This document shows positions 9,563 through 18,873 of a stretch of 36,472 nucleotides of DNA, in pieces (the stretch's first letter is position 1; the number at the start of each line of letters is the position of its first letter). Location of the stretch: IMG/VR virus record IMGVR_UViG_3300009146_000027, positions 1 through 36,472 of that record; one strand, written 5' to 3'. Made by a program: the position numbers and the translations under genes. This stretch comes from a virus. The notes beneath the pieces were generated by a model. That model was not told the DNA's origin. It did no database searches and saw only the letters and a program-made list of their open reading frames with translations.

Positions 9563-11014
9563 TTAGTTACGAGAGAGTATTAATTCACCGCAACGAGTTA
9601 CATCTTCGATATGTACACCTTTCCTATCCTGTACCAGCAATTCGTAATAGTCACCTGTATGTGCCATTAAGTTATTCTTTGCAGGGCCATAAGGATTCTG
9701 TGTACCAGCAACATAACCTACTTTGAATTCATCTTTCTTGTTAATTAAAGATATGTTGCTATTGTTCTTATCACCGAAGTCAAGGAATGTGATACGTTGA
9801 GATTCTGTAGGATAACCAGTAACAGGGTCAATTTCCATGTTGATTTCACGATCATCATAAAGAGGTAAATGTACTAGTTCAAGTGAAGAACCATTTGCCA
9901 TCTTATACATGGTGTATTGATAACCATAAGAGAGTGCATTTGTATGATATGGAGAAGATACACTCTGTACGAATTTATCATCAACAACCTGAAGGAATCC
10001 ACGTTTAGCATCAATCCTTTCAATTGCACGATGGAAATTCAACATACCATATTCGCCAGTTAGTCCTTTCACATGGCGTTGCGCTCCCGGTTTTACCCTA
10101 CCATAGAATATATCCATAAGATATTCCTCAATCAACCTTGCAGATAGCACAGAGAAATGATGTACATGACTATCTTCGAGTTGTTCATGAATACCGGGGA
10201 AGGTATTTACTGGCCTTCCATTACCACCTATTACTGTATTTACTTTACGGGAATAGATATTGGCAATGTCAAGTTCCTTATACCATTGCTGCCAGTATTC
10301 AACTTCAGCATATTTAATCCAACTTTTAACCATCTGTCCATCAGATGTTGGTATCATTACAGCTAATGCTTCATTAGCAACGTCACCAGTTACCATGTAA
10401 CTTTTACGGAAACGTCCTAATTCATTTTCAAGGGATAAGTTGCTGCTGTATTGAGTAGAACCAGCCTGTTCTGCACCTTCTTCGTAAACAGAGTACAGTT
10501 TGCTCCAAAGTGTACCTGTACTGAAATATTTAGATGCAATAAAGAATTGCGGGTCGTCAGTCATGATACGGAGTTTATATACCCATCCTTTACCATGACG
10601 TTGTGGTGGTGTAACTACACGACACTGATTACGTTTATCTGAAGTACCGGGATGAATTACATCACCGGGTTTCCACCAGTTTTCATCAAACTTCTGGTCA
10701 AAGTCCACCTTATATTTACCAATAGTAGTATTACTATCAGGCTGCATATTTTCAACTACAACCAATGGCCTTGTAGATGCACCTCTTAGTTGCCACTCCC
10801 AAGAGGATTTATCAATAGTTTTAGTTCGCCCTTCTTTGACAAGCATTGAAGTCAATGCATTATCACTATACTGTTGCGAAGTAAATAGCTTTGTCATAAC
10901 ACCTTCCATGACATGTGGCTTTGCTATTAGCGCAGCACCAAGATGATTCATTTCTGTCATGTTAGCATGCCAAGGCATCTTCTTGGTAATAAGACGACTT
11001 TCTATCTTTGCCAT
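9563..11014 (-). CDS. Major capsid protein (probable)
   Basis: 483 residues, the usual size of a crAss-like HK97-fold major capsid protein. It lies immediately after a scaffold-like gene, portal and TerL in transcription order. N-terminal helical region (MAKIESRLITKKMPWHANM), then a long mixed beta region with the SSWEWQLRGAST segment near residues 69-80 and a KPGDVIHPGTSD loop around 115-126. Codon choice is richer in C/G-ending codons than in flanking non-structural genes, and a hairpin follows the stop, both fitting very high expression. HK97 fold is inferred from context and length; no diagnostic catalytic motif exists for this family. Confidence 0.75.
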   Translation of the reverse strand: MAKIESRLITKKMPWHANMTEMNHLGAALIAKPHVMEGVMTKLFTSQQYSDNALTSMLVKEGRTKTIDKSSWEWQLRGASTRPLVVVENMQPDSNTTIGKYKVDFDQKFDENWWKPGDVIHPGTSDKRNQCRVVTPPQRHGKGWVYKLRIMTDDPQFFIASKYFSTGTLWSKLYSVYEEGAEQAGSTQYSSNLSLENELGRFRKSYMVTGDVANEALAVMIPTSDGQMVKSWIKYAEVEYWQQWYKELDIANIYSRKVNTVIGGNGRPVNTFPGIHEQLEDSHVHHFSVLSARLIEEYLMDIFYGRVKPGAQRHVKGLTGEYGMLNFHRAIERIDAKRGFLQVVDDKFVQSVSSPYHTNALSYGYQYTMYKMANGSSLELVHLPLYDDREINMEIDPVTGYPTESQRITFLDFGDKNNSNISLINKKDEFKVGYVAGTQNPYGPAKNNLMAHTGDYYELLVQDRKGVHIEDVTRCGELILSRN

Positions 11015-11042
11015 TGTTTAATTTTTTATATACGTATTAAAG

Positions 11043-12260
11043 TTATCCAATTAAATCAGCTAATGTTTTAGCCTGTTCTACTCTTGCTGATGAAGGAATC
11101 TTTTTCTCTTTGCTTTGCTCAAGTCGTTCTCTAATTGAATGTACTTTCTTTTGTTCACCTTTCTTCTCAATCTCTGGTAACTTAAAGTCATTCATTAATA
11201 TCTTAGCTAAAGCTGCTGTTTCCTCATCATTATCTAAAGCCTTATCTAACCTTATTTGGAATGGTGTTCTATATCCACCTTTTGTTTTAACAGAAGCACT
11301 GATGATAAAGTCAGTTAGTTTTCCTCTTTCTTTTGATGATATTGGTATTCCAGCTACTTCATCCTTCTTCAATACCTCAATCATTGCTTTCTTAAATTCA
11401 GCAGCATCATCAACTGCTTTTTGTTTGGCTGCGGCTTGTCTTTCTAAAAGTTGTTTTTTATCATGTGCTTCCTTCTCAATAAAGAAGGTATGATATTTCT
11501 TAGCATACTTATCAACTCTTGCGGCATCTTTTAAGAACTCAAAACGTTCATCAATTTCTTCTTCATCCAATCCCTCTATCTCTCTTAGATATGTTTTGAT
11601 TACCTTATGCTTATTGGTATCAACTGTAAGGTCAAGGTCAGGTTTGAAAGTTGGTTGACTATATACTTGTAAGAACTTATTAGTTGCTCCACCATCTTTC
11701 TTATACTTGATAAATTGTTTTGCATCATTATCAAGACCTTTAAAGAAATCATCTATTGTTTCATCTACTCTTTGTTCTAGTTCTTTATCCTGTAATTCAA
11801 AGAACGCATCTTCATCTATTTCCGCATCCTTATCTATTTCAATTGAGAGTACTCCTTTTTCTTTGAGACTATGTGCGAGACTGGTATAGAATTTAACATC
11901 ATCTTCTTCATTATCTCCATCAGTATCGCCAGTTTCATCACCCTTCTTGTTTTTGTCTTTATTTCCTTCATCCTTTTTTCCTTCCTTATTACCTTCCTTC
12001 TTCCTGTCAACACCATCAAAGTCTTTAAAGGGGTCATCTTTTAAGTCTTTATCATCTTTATCATCCTTATCATCATCATCTTTATCATCACCATCTTTCT
12101 TGTTCTTATCATCCTTGGGCTTTTCATCTTTAGGCTTATCATCTTTCTTATCATCTTTACCATCTACTTTAACTGGGTCTGTTTTACTAAAATCAAACAG
12201 TTCTTCATCATCATCGAAGTACTTCTCCAATGGTTCTTGTTGTGTTTTGTCGCTTGGCAT
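11043..12260 (-). CDS. Scaffold-like prohead protein with Asp/Lys-rich N-terminus
   Basis: 405 residues from ATG at 12260 (MPSDKTQQEP); a TTG three codons upstream would add MYQ but is less likely. Residues ~25-115 are an extreme D/K-rich low-complexity tract; from ~120 to the end the protein is helical and highly charged, with predicted coiled coil at about 255-290. Location between portal and capsid genes, charge and helical content are typical of scaffolding proteins. A protease domain was looked for and not seen. Confidence 0.65.
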   Translation of the reverse strand: MPSDKTQQEPLEKYFDDDEELFDFSKTDPVKVDGKDDKKDDKPKDEKPKDDKNKKDGDDKDDDDKDDKDDKDLKDDPFKDFDGVDRKKEGNKEGKKDEGNKDKNKKGDETGDTDGDNEEDDVKFYTSLAHSLKEKGVLSIEIDKDAEIDEDAFFELQDKELEQRVDETIDDFFKGLDNDAKQFIKYKKDGGATNKFLQVYSQPTFKPDLDLTVDTNKHKVIKTYLREIEGLDEEEIDERFEFLKDAARVDKYAKKYHTFFIEKEAHDKKQLLERQAAAKQKAVDDAAEFKKAMIEVLKKDEVAGIPISSKERGKLTDFIISASVKTKGGYRTPFQIRLDKALDNDEETAALAKILMNDFKLPEIEKKGEQKKVHSIRERLEQSKEKKIPSSARVEQAKTLADLIG

Positions 12261-12274
12261 CTGATACAAATTTA

Positions 12275-12309
12275 AGTTTGAAAATGTAATTTTTTACAGT
12301 TTGAAAATG
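12275..12309 (-). repeat. Two 12-bp direct repeats in the portal/scaffold spacer
   Basis: AGTTTGAAAATG occurs at 12275-12286 and again at 12298-12309 (minus strand CATTTTCAAACT twice, 23 bp apart), in the short gap between portal stop and scaffold start. The core CATTTTCAAA also forms the palindrome at 18797-18815. Possible regulatory site; no function shown. Confidence 0.4.
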
Positions 12310-12335
12310 AACTCCTCAAATATGAAATATAATAG

Positions 12336-14765
12336 CTATTTCCCTTTTGGTTTTTGTGATGCTTTCTTATCTTCAATCCTAAGTTTCTCTTTATCTACTT
12401 CTTTTGTATGTTCAAATTGTTTCTCCTTTAAAAGAATTTCTGATTCCATCTGGTCAAGTTTACCTTGTACTACCATAGCATCTAAACCATTCTTATATAT
12501 TTCAATTACATCTGGAGTTCTATCCTTATCTACATCTTTATCTTCTGCAAATCCTAATGCTTGTATTGTTGCTTTCTGTAACTCAATCTTACCTTTTTCT
12601 TTTATTTCATCAATAGCTTGTTTATCATCATGCTTCCATGTTTCTCTCTGGAACTCTCTTGCTTTCTCTGCTTCTTGTGCCTGTGCATCTGTTGCAGCAG
12701 TTTGTTTTTGCAAATCCCTAGCATGTTTCTGATCTTCTGATATTTCAAGTAACTCTTCTGATTCCTGTATACCCTCACTTCTTATTATTTTAACTACATC
12801 TGACATTTCAATCATTTGATTCTGCATAGCTGCATGAGCAAGTTGTTCTACCATCTTCTTAGCTTCAGCAGACTTACTGGAATTTAAAACAAAAAGTCCA
12901 TATGTACTAGCATCCAGTAATTTCTGGTCTACTGTTAACATATGAACTGACATATCATCTAATATGTACGATAACTTTTTAGGTTTACCACCTGACCATG
13001 CTATCTTTGCTTGTTCAGTTAAAGCAGTTAAACATCTTTGCTTTACCTGATTATGTAAATCGAATAAGGGTTCTAATATAGTTGTTCCTTGTATAATTGA
13101 TTGTTTAGTATTTGTTACTGCATCTGATGTTGCAATCTCACCTTCCATTTGTTTAGTTACACCAATAGCTGAACCTGCTTTGTTTTCAAGATATTCAGCT
13201 ATCTGCATATACTTACTAATATCTGATACAAGAGACATATCTATCTCTTTAGCCATATTAGTAACATCACTTCCTTTAACTCCTTCTTCTGATGGATTCA
13301 TCCATCCTATCTTTAAGGCATTTAAGAAATAAGTCCATTTATCAATATCAACTCCCATTGATCTTGGAATTGCTTTGATATTCATAAGTAGTATCTTACC
13401 TTGGTCAGAAGCCATAAGCAATTCTATACGATACATTACTATATTGTATAGATATTGATAACCCTTAATCCTATCCATTGGAGAGGTAGGTTCAGAGTTC
13501 ATATTGTCATATGATACTCCGTAATAAGATAACTTAGGACTATGAAGATTATCTAGGTCTTTATGTTGTCCCGGTACTGGCCTACAATCAATGAATAAGT
13601 CTCTACCTAGTTTCCACATTTCATGCACTTGTGGTATCCATTCCCATTCAATACTTAAATCACCAAGAGCAGGACTCAATGTATAGTTTTCACCTACCAT
13701 ATCCTCCTGCTCTTGACCATCTTCATCTAAGTACTTAACAAAACCTACTTTTCTTAACGAGACTAAGTTGTAATGAAATACTTGTTTAGTTCTCGCATCC
13801 ACACTATAATTAACTGTAGAAAAATCAAATAATAAATCATCACCATAGTAACCATGTGCTAAATTATAATCACCATATATTTCATCTTCAATTTGTTTCT
13901 TTGTTAGTTTATTACCAAAGTAATTAACTATCTGATCTGGTGTCATTCTATATTCTGCTCTTGCCCATGAACCATCTTCTATAAAATCATTTTCTTCTTT
14001 TGTGGTATCATGATTAAAGCGAATAGGATTTACATTAGCTATATAAGGTTCATCTGCTCTTACTCCTATATTATATACCTCTTTAGCTGATAATGTAGCA
14101 TGTTTCCATCCTCTATGAAACTTATGTTCTACTTGTTCTTTCTGTATAATGTATTCTAATATCTGGTGCATCATTGCTTCAGCAGGGTCTTGATGCTTAC
14201 GTTTCATGTACTTACGTACTTCTTCTGGTGTCTTTGCTTCTAGTTCTTGTGCTATTTGTTTCTTAATCTCTTCTTGTTGATCTGCTGTTAATTGTTGTCC
14301 TTGTTGTTGCTGCTGCTGATACTGCATTTCAATCTCTTGCTTAATAGGCAATAAGATTGAATTAACAACAAATTGTGAAATCATATTAAACTCTGCCTGT
14401 TCCTTCCTAGTGGTAGCTTCTTCATTAACTGCCAAGACCTTCCATCCGAAAGGTCTCTTTAATTCTAATCCATGTAAAACTTTTATCTTTGCACTAGTTA
14501 TATCTCTATTAGTTAAGGTTGCGGGTAACTCTCCAAGATTCTCTCCGAAAGGTTTGACTACATAATCAAAATCTTTCATATTTACGACATTGTTAAACAA
14601 GTCGTAATTAGTTTTCATCCTGTCTATTTCACCCACACCACCAAAGCCCACAACATTGTTGCACAAGCTATCTATTCCCCTTGCTCTCTCCTTATACCAC
14701 TCATTATCATTTGCTTCCTTCTGCTTTTGAGTAAGCATATCATGCTTAGGTACAGAAAAATCCAT
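12336..14765 (-). CDS. Portal protein
   Basis: 809 residues, the large size typical of crAss-like portals. The N-terminal region has DYVVKPFG (71-78), then LPATLTNRDITSAKIKVLHG and ELKRPFGWKV, which match the pattern (paths to a conserved (E)-x-KRP-(F/H) segment) I associate with crAss-like portal proteins. A Gln-rich low-complexity insertion (six consecutive Q near residue 150) interrupts the N-terminal helical region. The C-terminal ~150 residues are charged coiled coil. It lies directly after TerL (22 nt gap) and before the scaffold-like gene. It would form the dodecameric DNA channel of the head vertex. Confidence 0.8.
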   Translation of the reverse strand: MDFSVPKHDMLTQKQKEANDNEWYKERARGIDSLCNNVVGFGGVGEIDRMKTNYDLFNNVVNMKDFDYVVKPFGENLGELPATLTNRDITSAKIKVLHGLELKRPFGWKVLAVNEEATTRKEQAEFNMISQFVVNSILLPIKQEIEMQYQQQQQQGQQLTADQQEEIKKQIAQELEAKTPEEVRKYMKRKHQDPAEAMMHQILEYIIQKEQVEHKFHRGWKHATLSAKEVYNIGVRADEPYIANVNPIRFNHDTTKEENDFIEDGSWARAEYRMTPDQIVNYFGNKLTKKQIEDEIYGDYNLAHGYYGDDLLFDFSTVNYSVDARTKQVFHYNLVSLRKVGFVKYLDEDGQEQEDMVGENYTLSPALGDLSIEWEWIPQVHEMWKLGRDLFIDCRPVPGQHKDLDNLHSPKLSYYGVSYDNMNSEPTSPMDRIKGYQYLYNIVMYRIELLMASDQGKILLMNIKAIPRSMGVDIDKWTYFLNALKIGWMNPSEEGVKGSDVTNMAKEIDMSLVSDISKYMQIAEYLENKAGSAIGVTKQMEGEIATSDAVTNTKQSIIQGTTILEPLFDLHNQVKQRCLTALTEQAKIAWSGGKPKKLSYILDDMSVHMLTVDQKLLDASTYGLFVLNSSKSAEAKKMVEQLAHAAMQNQMIEMSDVVKIIRSEGIQESEELLEISEDQKHARDLQKQTAATDAQAQEAEKAREFQRETWKHDDKQAIDEIKEKGKIELQKATIQALGFAEDKDVDKDRTPDVIEIYKNGLDAMVVQGKLDQMESEILLKEKQFEHTKEVDKEKLRIEDKKASQKPKGK

Positions 14766-14787
14766 TAGATATTAGGTTTTTTCAAAT

Positions 14788-16884
14788 CTATGAATTCTTT
14801 CTATATAAATTACTAATAAGTTCAAGTAATTTTTCATCTTTTTTTACTTCAACATCATACTCCTTACCCAACTCTTCTTCATTAATTTGGAACATGACCA
14901 TGATTAAAGCACTCACCCTGTCATAATTGCCCTTTCTGTTATACATAATAAGTTGTTCTAACAATCCCGGTGAATCTATATAATCAATAACAGTAAGAAC
15001 CCTTCCATCTTCCATTACATTCATTGGTGTAAGAAGCCAAGTCTTAATGTATTTTTCACCCGCATCCTTTAATTGTTCATTCATATGACAACCATAGATT
15101 CTCTCGGTTTCAGATTCTTTAATTGCCTTTGATATAACTGCATCAGGTTGTGCTGCTAGAAGATTTAACTTCTTACGTCTAACAAAATAAGATTTAACAT
15201 GTGTTACTTCATTCTCATACATTCCCTCCGTATTGAATAACATGATTAACAGTTCAAATATCTTATTAACATCATCAGGGTCTTGTGGTCTACCAGTATA
15301 TTCAGCTACTACACAATCTCTGCTAAAGCTACCACGTTGTATACCTTTATAAACTATTATGCTTGCTAAAGACTTACCCATTACTTGTCTATATGGGTCA
15401 TATCCTATTTTGTATAGTCCCTTTGGTGCATTAGGTAAAGGATATTCATATATAATAACAGCACCATTAAGATTATTAGATGCTGGTCTATTAAACCATA
15501 TAGGTTCAAGCTTACCTATTAAGTCTGGTGTTACACTAACCTTACCATCTACTAATGCTAATTCACATGGTACACCACGTTTTAAGTAAAGCTTCTCATT
15601 TACTACTTTAGTTAACCTTGCTCTTAATTCAACTATAGGAAAGTCATTAAGAGATACACTTAGGAAAGCTTCAGCAGGACAAGTACAATATTCCTGCATC
15701 CTTAACTGTACTACACTAGAACCAGAAGATTGAGTTACCATCTTATCTCTTATTCCCTTCTCGTATGCTAATGCACTCTGTACATCTGAATTACCATCTT
15801 CATCATAGAAACCTTCCATATTCCATTGAATAGGATGAAAGAATCCACATGTTCCACCTTCTGCATTTTCATCCCATATATTAGTAAATGGCATGATACC
15901 ATATAAATCAGGATTATAGAACATTTCAGCAAACTCTAATGTTCCACTTTCCATATCACCACCAGTACCAAAAATAAGAATCTGTCCTGTTATATATCTA
16001 CCTGCACTTAAACCGGGAGCAGTTGCAACAAATGCTGATATTAGATTAGGAAATACACCAGATTCTTCAAATAGAACTATTACAGCATCTTTACCTTTAG
16101 CTGCATCTGGATTGTCTTTAAAGGTTAATGCCATTATTTCTGACATATAACCTGATTCAATACCTATACCATCTACTACTTTCTTATAAGATGCTCTACG
16201 ATGATCTTGTTTATCTACGTAATCTCTTGCTTTTCTCCAACCAGTATGTTCATTTAAGAAGTTTAATTGCTCTGTAATCATTGCCATTGTACCTCTTGGA
16301 TACAAGTACTTCTTATCAAATGCACCAACTATACAAAGTGAATTACGTTCTGTATTATATTTATTAACACAGATATATCCATTCTTATAAGAATAACCTT
16401 TACGTCTTGATTTACCAACAATTACATGTCTTGCACCATCAAGATATATATCTTTTATTGTTACTGATAATCTTAAATCTTCTAAAGCTTTCTTCTCTAT
16501 ACCATCCCTTGCTATATTAATAGAATGATAATAGTTATAATCACCATCCCAAAAGTCAGGCATAGATACTATCTTCTTAGCCATCTTACTTTCAGGATTC
16601 TCTCCCGCTGCTACCTTCTTAATTTGGCTAAAGTTCATATAGCCATAATGCTCACCACTTATCTTTACTCCACCAGATGAATATCCATTCTTACATCTAT
16701 CTAATTGCTCTTGCCAATACTCTTGCCAAGCTGGTGTTCCCCAAGGGTCAGGAGTATAATATCCATGTTTCATGAAGTGATTACCTTCTTCCTTGAAGCA
16801 TTGGGTATTAATAAAGATGCCATCAGGATTCCTGATAGCATTTAACCTTGAGTGGTTTGAGGTAAGTCCAGATAAACTATTCAT
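14788..16884 (-). CDS. terL: Terminase large subunit
   Basis: 698 residues. ATPase domain: Walker A-like GKSRRKGY at 157-164, Walker B VIVLFEES at 268-275 with catalytic Glu, coupling segment ILIFGTGG at 302-309. C-terminal RNase H-like nuclease: GYDPYR with Asp496 and a final acidic site in NYDRVSAL (Asp655). It cuts concatemeric DNA and drives packaging through the portal encoded just downstream. The start overlaps the preceding gene by 4 nt (ATGA). Walker A is a variant without the usual GxxxxGK spacing to Ser/Thr, as often seen in phage terminases. Confidence 0.9.
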   Translation of the reverse strand: MNSLSGLTSNHSRLNAIRNPDGIFINTQCFKEEGNHFMKHGYYTPDPWGTPAWQEYWQEQLDRCKNGYSSGGVKISGEHYGYMNFSQIKKVAAGENPESKMAKKIVSMPDFWDGDYNYYHSINIARDGIEKKALEDLRLSVTIKDIYLDGARHVIVGKSRRKGYSYKNGYICVNKYNTERNSLCIVGAFDKKYLYPRGTMAMITEQLNFLNEHTGWRKARDYVDKQDHRRASYKKVVDGIGIESGYMSEIMALTFKDNPDAAKGKDAVIVLFEESGVFPNLISAFVATAPGLSAGRYITGQILIFGTGGDMESGTLEFAEMFYNPDLYGIMPFTNIWDENAEGGTCGFFHPIQWNMEGFYDEDGNSDVQSALAYEKGIRDKMVTQSSGSSVVQLRMQEYCTCPAEAFLSVSLNDFPIVELRARLTKVVNEKLYLKRGVPCELALVDGKVSVTPDLIGKLEPIWFNRPASNNLNGAVIIYEYPLPNAPKGLYKIGYDPYRQVMGKSLASIIVYKGIQRGSFSRDCVVAEYTGRPQDPDDVNKIFELLIMLFNTEGMYENEVTHVKSYFVRRKKLNLLAAQPDAVISKAIKESETERIYGCHMNEQLKDAGEKYIKTWLLTPMNVMEDGRVLTVIDYIDSPGLLEQLIMYNRKGNYDRVSALIMVMFQINEEELGKEYDVEVKKDEKLLELISNLYRKNS

Positions 16885-17444
16885 ATCTCAAAGAAGTTTA
16901 TCTCTCTATTACCTTTTGCTCTAGTATCTGAAAGTTCTTCTTGTTCAATTCTCTTTTCTATTGATTCAAGATTACTAAGTATTTGATTTGTATCTGCTAA
17001 TGCAGATGTTAATTCTCTTGGTTTATATAAAGGTGCGCCAGTTCTACTATTTCGTAACTTCAAAGTACCTTCTTCGCTAAAGAATTCCTTTAATTGTTCT
17101 GCCGCAATCTTTGCTGAAATTAAATAGGAATAAGTTAATGATGAAGCCTTCACATCTTCACGATACGTATTAACTAAATCTTTAACTTTCTGATCTGGTC
17201 TCCATTCTGGATTGTCTCTAAATATCCTTTCAGCTATCTTCCTGGGTTTAAGCTTCTCATTATATGCTCTAAAAGGATTGTTCTTTCTCATACTCACTCT
17301 AAAGTAAATAAAAGCAAACTCTTTTAAAGCTATATCTTTCTTAGGTGATTCATCCCTATTCCAGATTTCAGCATATTCAGGTATTAATAGTATCTCCTTA
17401 GAAGGCCATACTACAAAATCCTTTACTTCAAAAAATTCGTTCAT
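16881..17444 (-). CDS. Terminase-adjacent conserved protein, possible small terminase subunit
   Basis: 187 residues, mostly helical: an N-terminal FFEVKDFVVWPSKEILLIPEY segment, a central helical region with many Lys/Arg, and a C-terminal coiled coil (LADTNQILSNLESIEKRIEQ). It overlaps terL by 4 nt and precedes it in transcription, the position of terS in many phages. No helix-turn-helix is obvious by eye, so the TerS assignment is only positional. Confidence 0.55.
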   Translation of the reverse strand: MNEFFEVKDFVVWPSKEILLIPEYAEIWNRDESPKKDIALKEFAFIYFRVSMRKNNPFRAYNEKLKPRKIAERIFRDNPEWRPDQKVKDLVNTYREDVKASSLTYSYLISAKIAAEQLKEFFSEEGTLKLRNSRTGAPLYKPRELTSALADTNQILSNLESIEKRIEQEELSDTRAKGNREINFFEI

Positions 17445-17751
17445 CTTGTACTTTAGCTTTAATCATCAATTTGTAAGACTTAGGATTATTATTAACTATA
17501 GTTTTAAGAGTACAACTTTGAACAACTAATGCATAATTTCTACCTTCTGATATAATATGTATTGGTATAGTATCAATAGCAGTATATTTAACAGTTAACC
17601 TTTGTTCTTGTTCATTCCAGTTTGCACCAGCACAACCACATGATGTTTCAATTGATATAACTTTAATATCACCAGTAAAGTTAAAAAAAGCAGTTGCTTT
17701 TTGTCTAGGTTTTAATGTACCTAAATCAACTAGTAGTTTGTCCCAAGGCAT
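17428..17751 (-). CDS. DUF1573-like beta-sandwich protein
   Basis: 107 residues from ATG at 17751 (MPWDKLLVDLGTL). An upstream ATG at 17790 would overlap the previous gene by 65 nt and is disfavoured. The core LKPRQKATAFFNFTGDI, then SIETSCGCAGANW matches the DUF1573/ASH-type motif (an LKPG-type turn, then TSCGC followed by an aromatic) found widely in Bacteroidota. It lacks a signal peptide. In phages of this group it often sits next to the Cys-rich protein encoded here just upstream (17726-18043), suggesting a functional pair. Role unknown; possibly virion decoration. Confidence 0.65.
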   Translation of the reverse strand: MPWDKLLVDLGTLKPRQKATAFFNFTGDIKVISIETSCGCAGANWNEQEQRLTVKYTAIDTIPIHIISEGRNYALVVQSCTLKTIVNNNPKSYKLMIKAKVQDERIF

Positions 17752-18043
17752 CTTTATATATTTTTGTAGTCTTATACCATTTCCATACAACTTTATTCAT
17801 CATATTTGGATAACATTTTCCTTTACATTGCTTATCAGAGAATTGTAAATTAGTAGTTACACAACCACATTCATCACATGTTCCATTATCATAACAAGAT
17901 TTACGCATTACTCTAGTACGAAAAACATATTGTTCTTTAATATGTTCCTTTAAAAATCTTGAATATCCATGATAATATAACCAATGTCTTATGTTACCCT
18001 GAATATATGCTTTAATGTTCCTCCAATTCTTCTTCGCTTTCAT
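17726..18043 (-). CDS. Cys-rich putative metal-binding protein
   Basis: 105 residues. The C-terminal half carries CYDNGTCDECGC (50-61) followed by CKGKCYPNMM, giving a CxxxxxCxxCxC...CxxxC array compatible with one or two zinc sites. The N-terminal half is basic and aromatic (IRHWLYYHGYSRFLKEHIKEQ), possibly membrane- or nucleic-acid-associated. I recognise this arrangement as a recurrent partner of DUF1573-like proteins in Bacteroidota phages. It overlaps both neighbours (26 and 32 nt), so it is tightly coupled in the operon. Confidence 0.65.
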   Translation of the reverse strand: MKAKKNWRNIKAYIQGNIRHWLYYHGYSRFLKEHIKEQYVFRTRVMRKSCYDNGTCDECGCVTTNLQFSDKQCKGKCYPNMMNKVVWKWYKTTKIYKDALGQTTS

Positions 18044-18338
18044 GCCTATTAATTACGTGATTTAATTTTATTAACTCACTCTCATAGGTTATTCGAGTTA
18101 TCTTACCTGCTTTATATAAGTTCTCATACTTCATCTTAGCAGCAATAGCCATTCCTCTTTTAACTCCAAATGTACCAATATACTTTAAACGAATACTAGG
18201 AACATTAGGTAAAGTCATTGCTCTATTTACGAATAATAAAGCAGAATAACATATCCTACCAATGTCATTAACATCAAGTTCAGGATAATCATCTTTAATT
18301 GTTTCGTAGAATCTCTCAACTAAAGTCTTACAATTCAT
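18012..18338 (-). CDS. Conserved small phage protein (IRLKYIGTF type)
   Basis: 108 residues. The segment PSIRLKYIGTFGVKRGMA (47-64) is a pattern I recall from small conserved proteins in the terminase neighbourhood of Bacteroidota phages; flanks are helical, and the C-terminus is acidic (ESEEELEE). It overlaps the next gene by 32 nt and the preceding by 4 nt. Function unknown. Confidence 0.6.
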   Translation of the reverse strand: MNCKTLVERFYETIKDDYPELDVNDIGRICYSALLFVNRAMTLPNVPSIRLKYIGTFGVKRGMAIAAKMKYENLYKAGKITRITYESELIKLNHVINRHESEEELEEH

Positions 18339-18682
18339 TTACATATGAGTTTAAACATGTATAATTGTTCAGAATCTTTTGGGTGTAAGGTAGGATGAAT
18401 TTGCAAATTATCATCAATAGCTATTATACATTTTTTTATAGAAAGACTTCTTAAAAAATTACTTAGACCTGCATCACTCAAATCAAGCCTTGCTTTAACT
18501 TTCTTTCTACTAAGAGTACTAAACATATTGTCAGCAAGATCACCTTCCAATGACATAAAAGCAGATAGTACATCTATCTCCCTATTTGTTAAACCTAATC
18601 TAGCAATTGAATTAACCAAGTTAAGATGAACCTCATAGTAATCTTGTCTATCTAACTCTAGTGTTTTCTTATATGGTTTCAT
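18335..18682 (-). CDS. Winged-helix DNA-binding protein, first gene of the late operon
   Basis: 115 residues. LTNREIDVLSAFMSL (31-45) is helix 1 of a wHTH; SRKKVKARLDLSDAGLSNFL gives the helix-turn-recognition helix, and the following IAIDDNLQIHP the wing. The pattern (starts with 'S-R-K', then LDLSD-GLSN) is common to a family of phage wHTH proteins that accompany IRLKY-type proteins. As the first gene behind the 18683-18986 control region it could regulate late transcription or act in packaging-site recognition; both are inference. Leader CCGAAACACAAC-ATG and a 10-bp hairpin lie just upstream. Confidence 0.65.
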   Translation of the reverse strand: MKPYKKTLELDRQDYYEVHLNLVNSIARLGLTNREIDVLSAFMSLEGDLADNMFSTLSRKKVKARLDLSDAGLSNFLRSLSIKKCIIAIDDNLQIHPTLHPKDSEQLYMFKLICK

Positions 18683-18699
18683 GTTGTGTTTCGGAATAT

Positions 18700-18727
18700 C
18701 TTCACCTACTAGTTAAAGTAGGTGAAG
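18700..18727 (-). promoter_or_regulatory. Hairpin in the 5' leader of the late operon
   Basis: Perfect 10-bp stem CTTCACCTAC / GTAGGTGAAG with an 8-nt loop, ending 17 nt before the start codon at 18682. It has no T-run on either strand, so it is more likely a 5' mRNA structure (stability or processing) than a terminator. Confidence 0.5.
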
Positions 18728-18840
18728 GTTTCCTTGAGTTGTGTTTGTAAGAACATCTTCTTACTAAAGGGAACTTAATTTTTAAAGTTAAAGTTTTTTC
18801 ATTTTCAAAATGAAACTTTTTTAAGTTTATCATTTAAATT

Positions 18841-18873
18841 TTAAAATGAAAACCCCGGTAGAAACCGGGGCTT
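18841..18873 (-). terminator. Terminator upstream of the late operon
   Basis: Stem CCCCGGT / ACCGGGG (18853-18859 with 18864-18870), 4-nt loop, followed on the minus strand by TTTTCATTTT. It would end transcripts coming from the gene cluster 25453-18987 and isolate the late operon. Confidence 0.65.

Noticed and set aside
11043-12260. Prohead protease in the scaffold-like gene
   Set aside because: No Ser-His-Lys/Asp catalytic pattern or protease fold is seen; the protein is charged coiled coil.
11947-12264. 105-codon Ser/Leu-rich plus-strand frame
   Set aside because: Reverse-strand shadow of the Asp/Lys-rich scaffold-like tract.
12267-12274. TAAATTTG on the minus strand matching the Bacteroidota -7 promoter element
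   Set aside because: It would start transcription on the start codon of the scaffold-like gene and has no -33 TTTG at proper distance.
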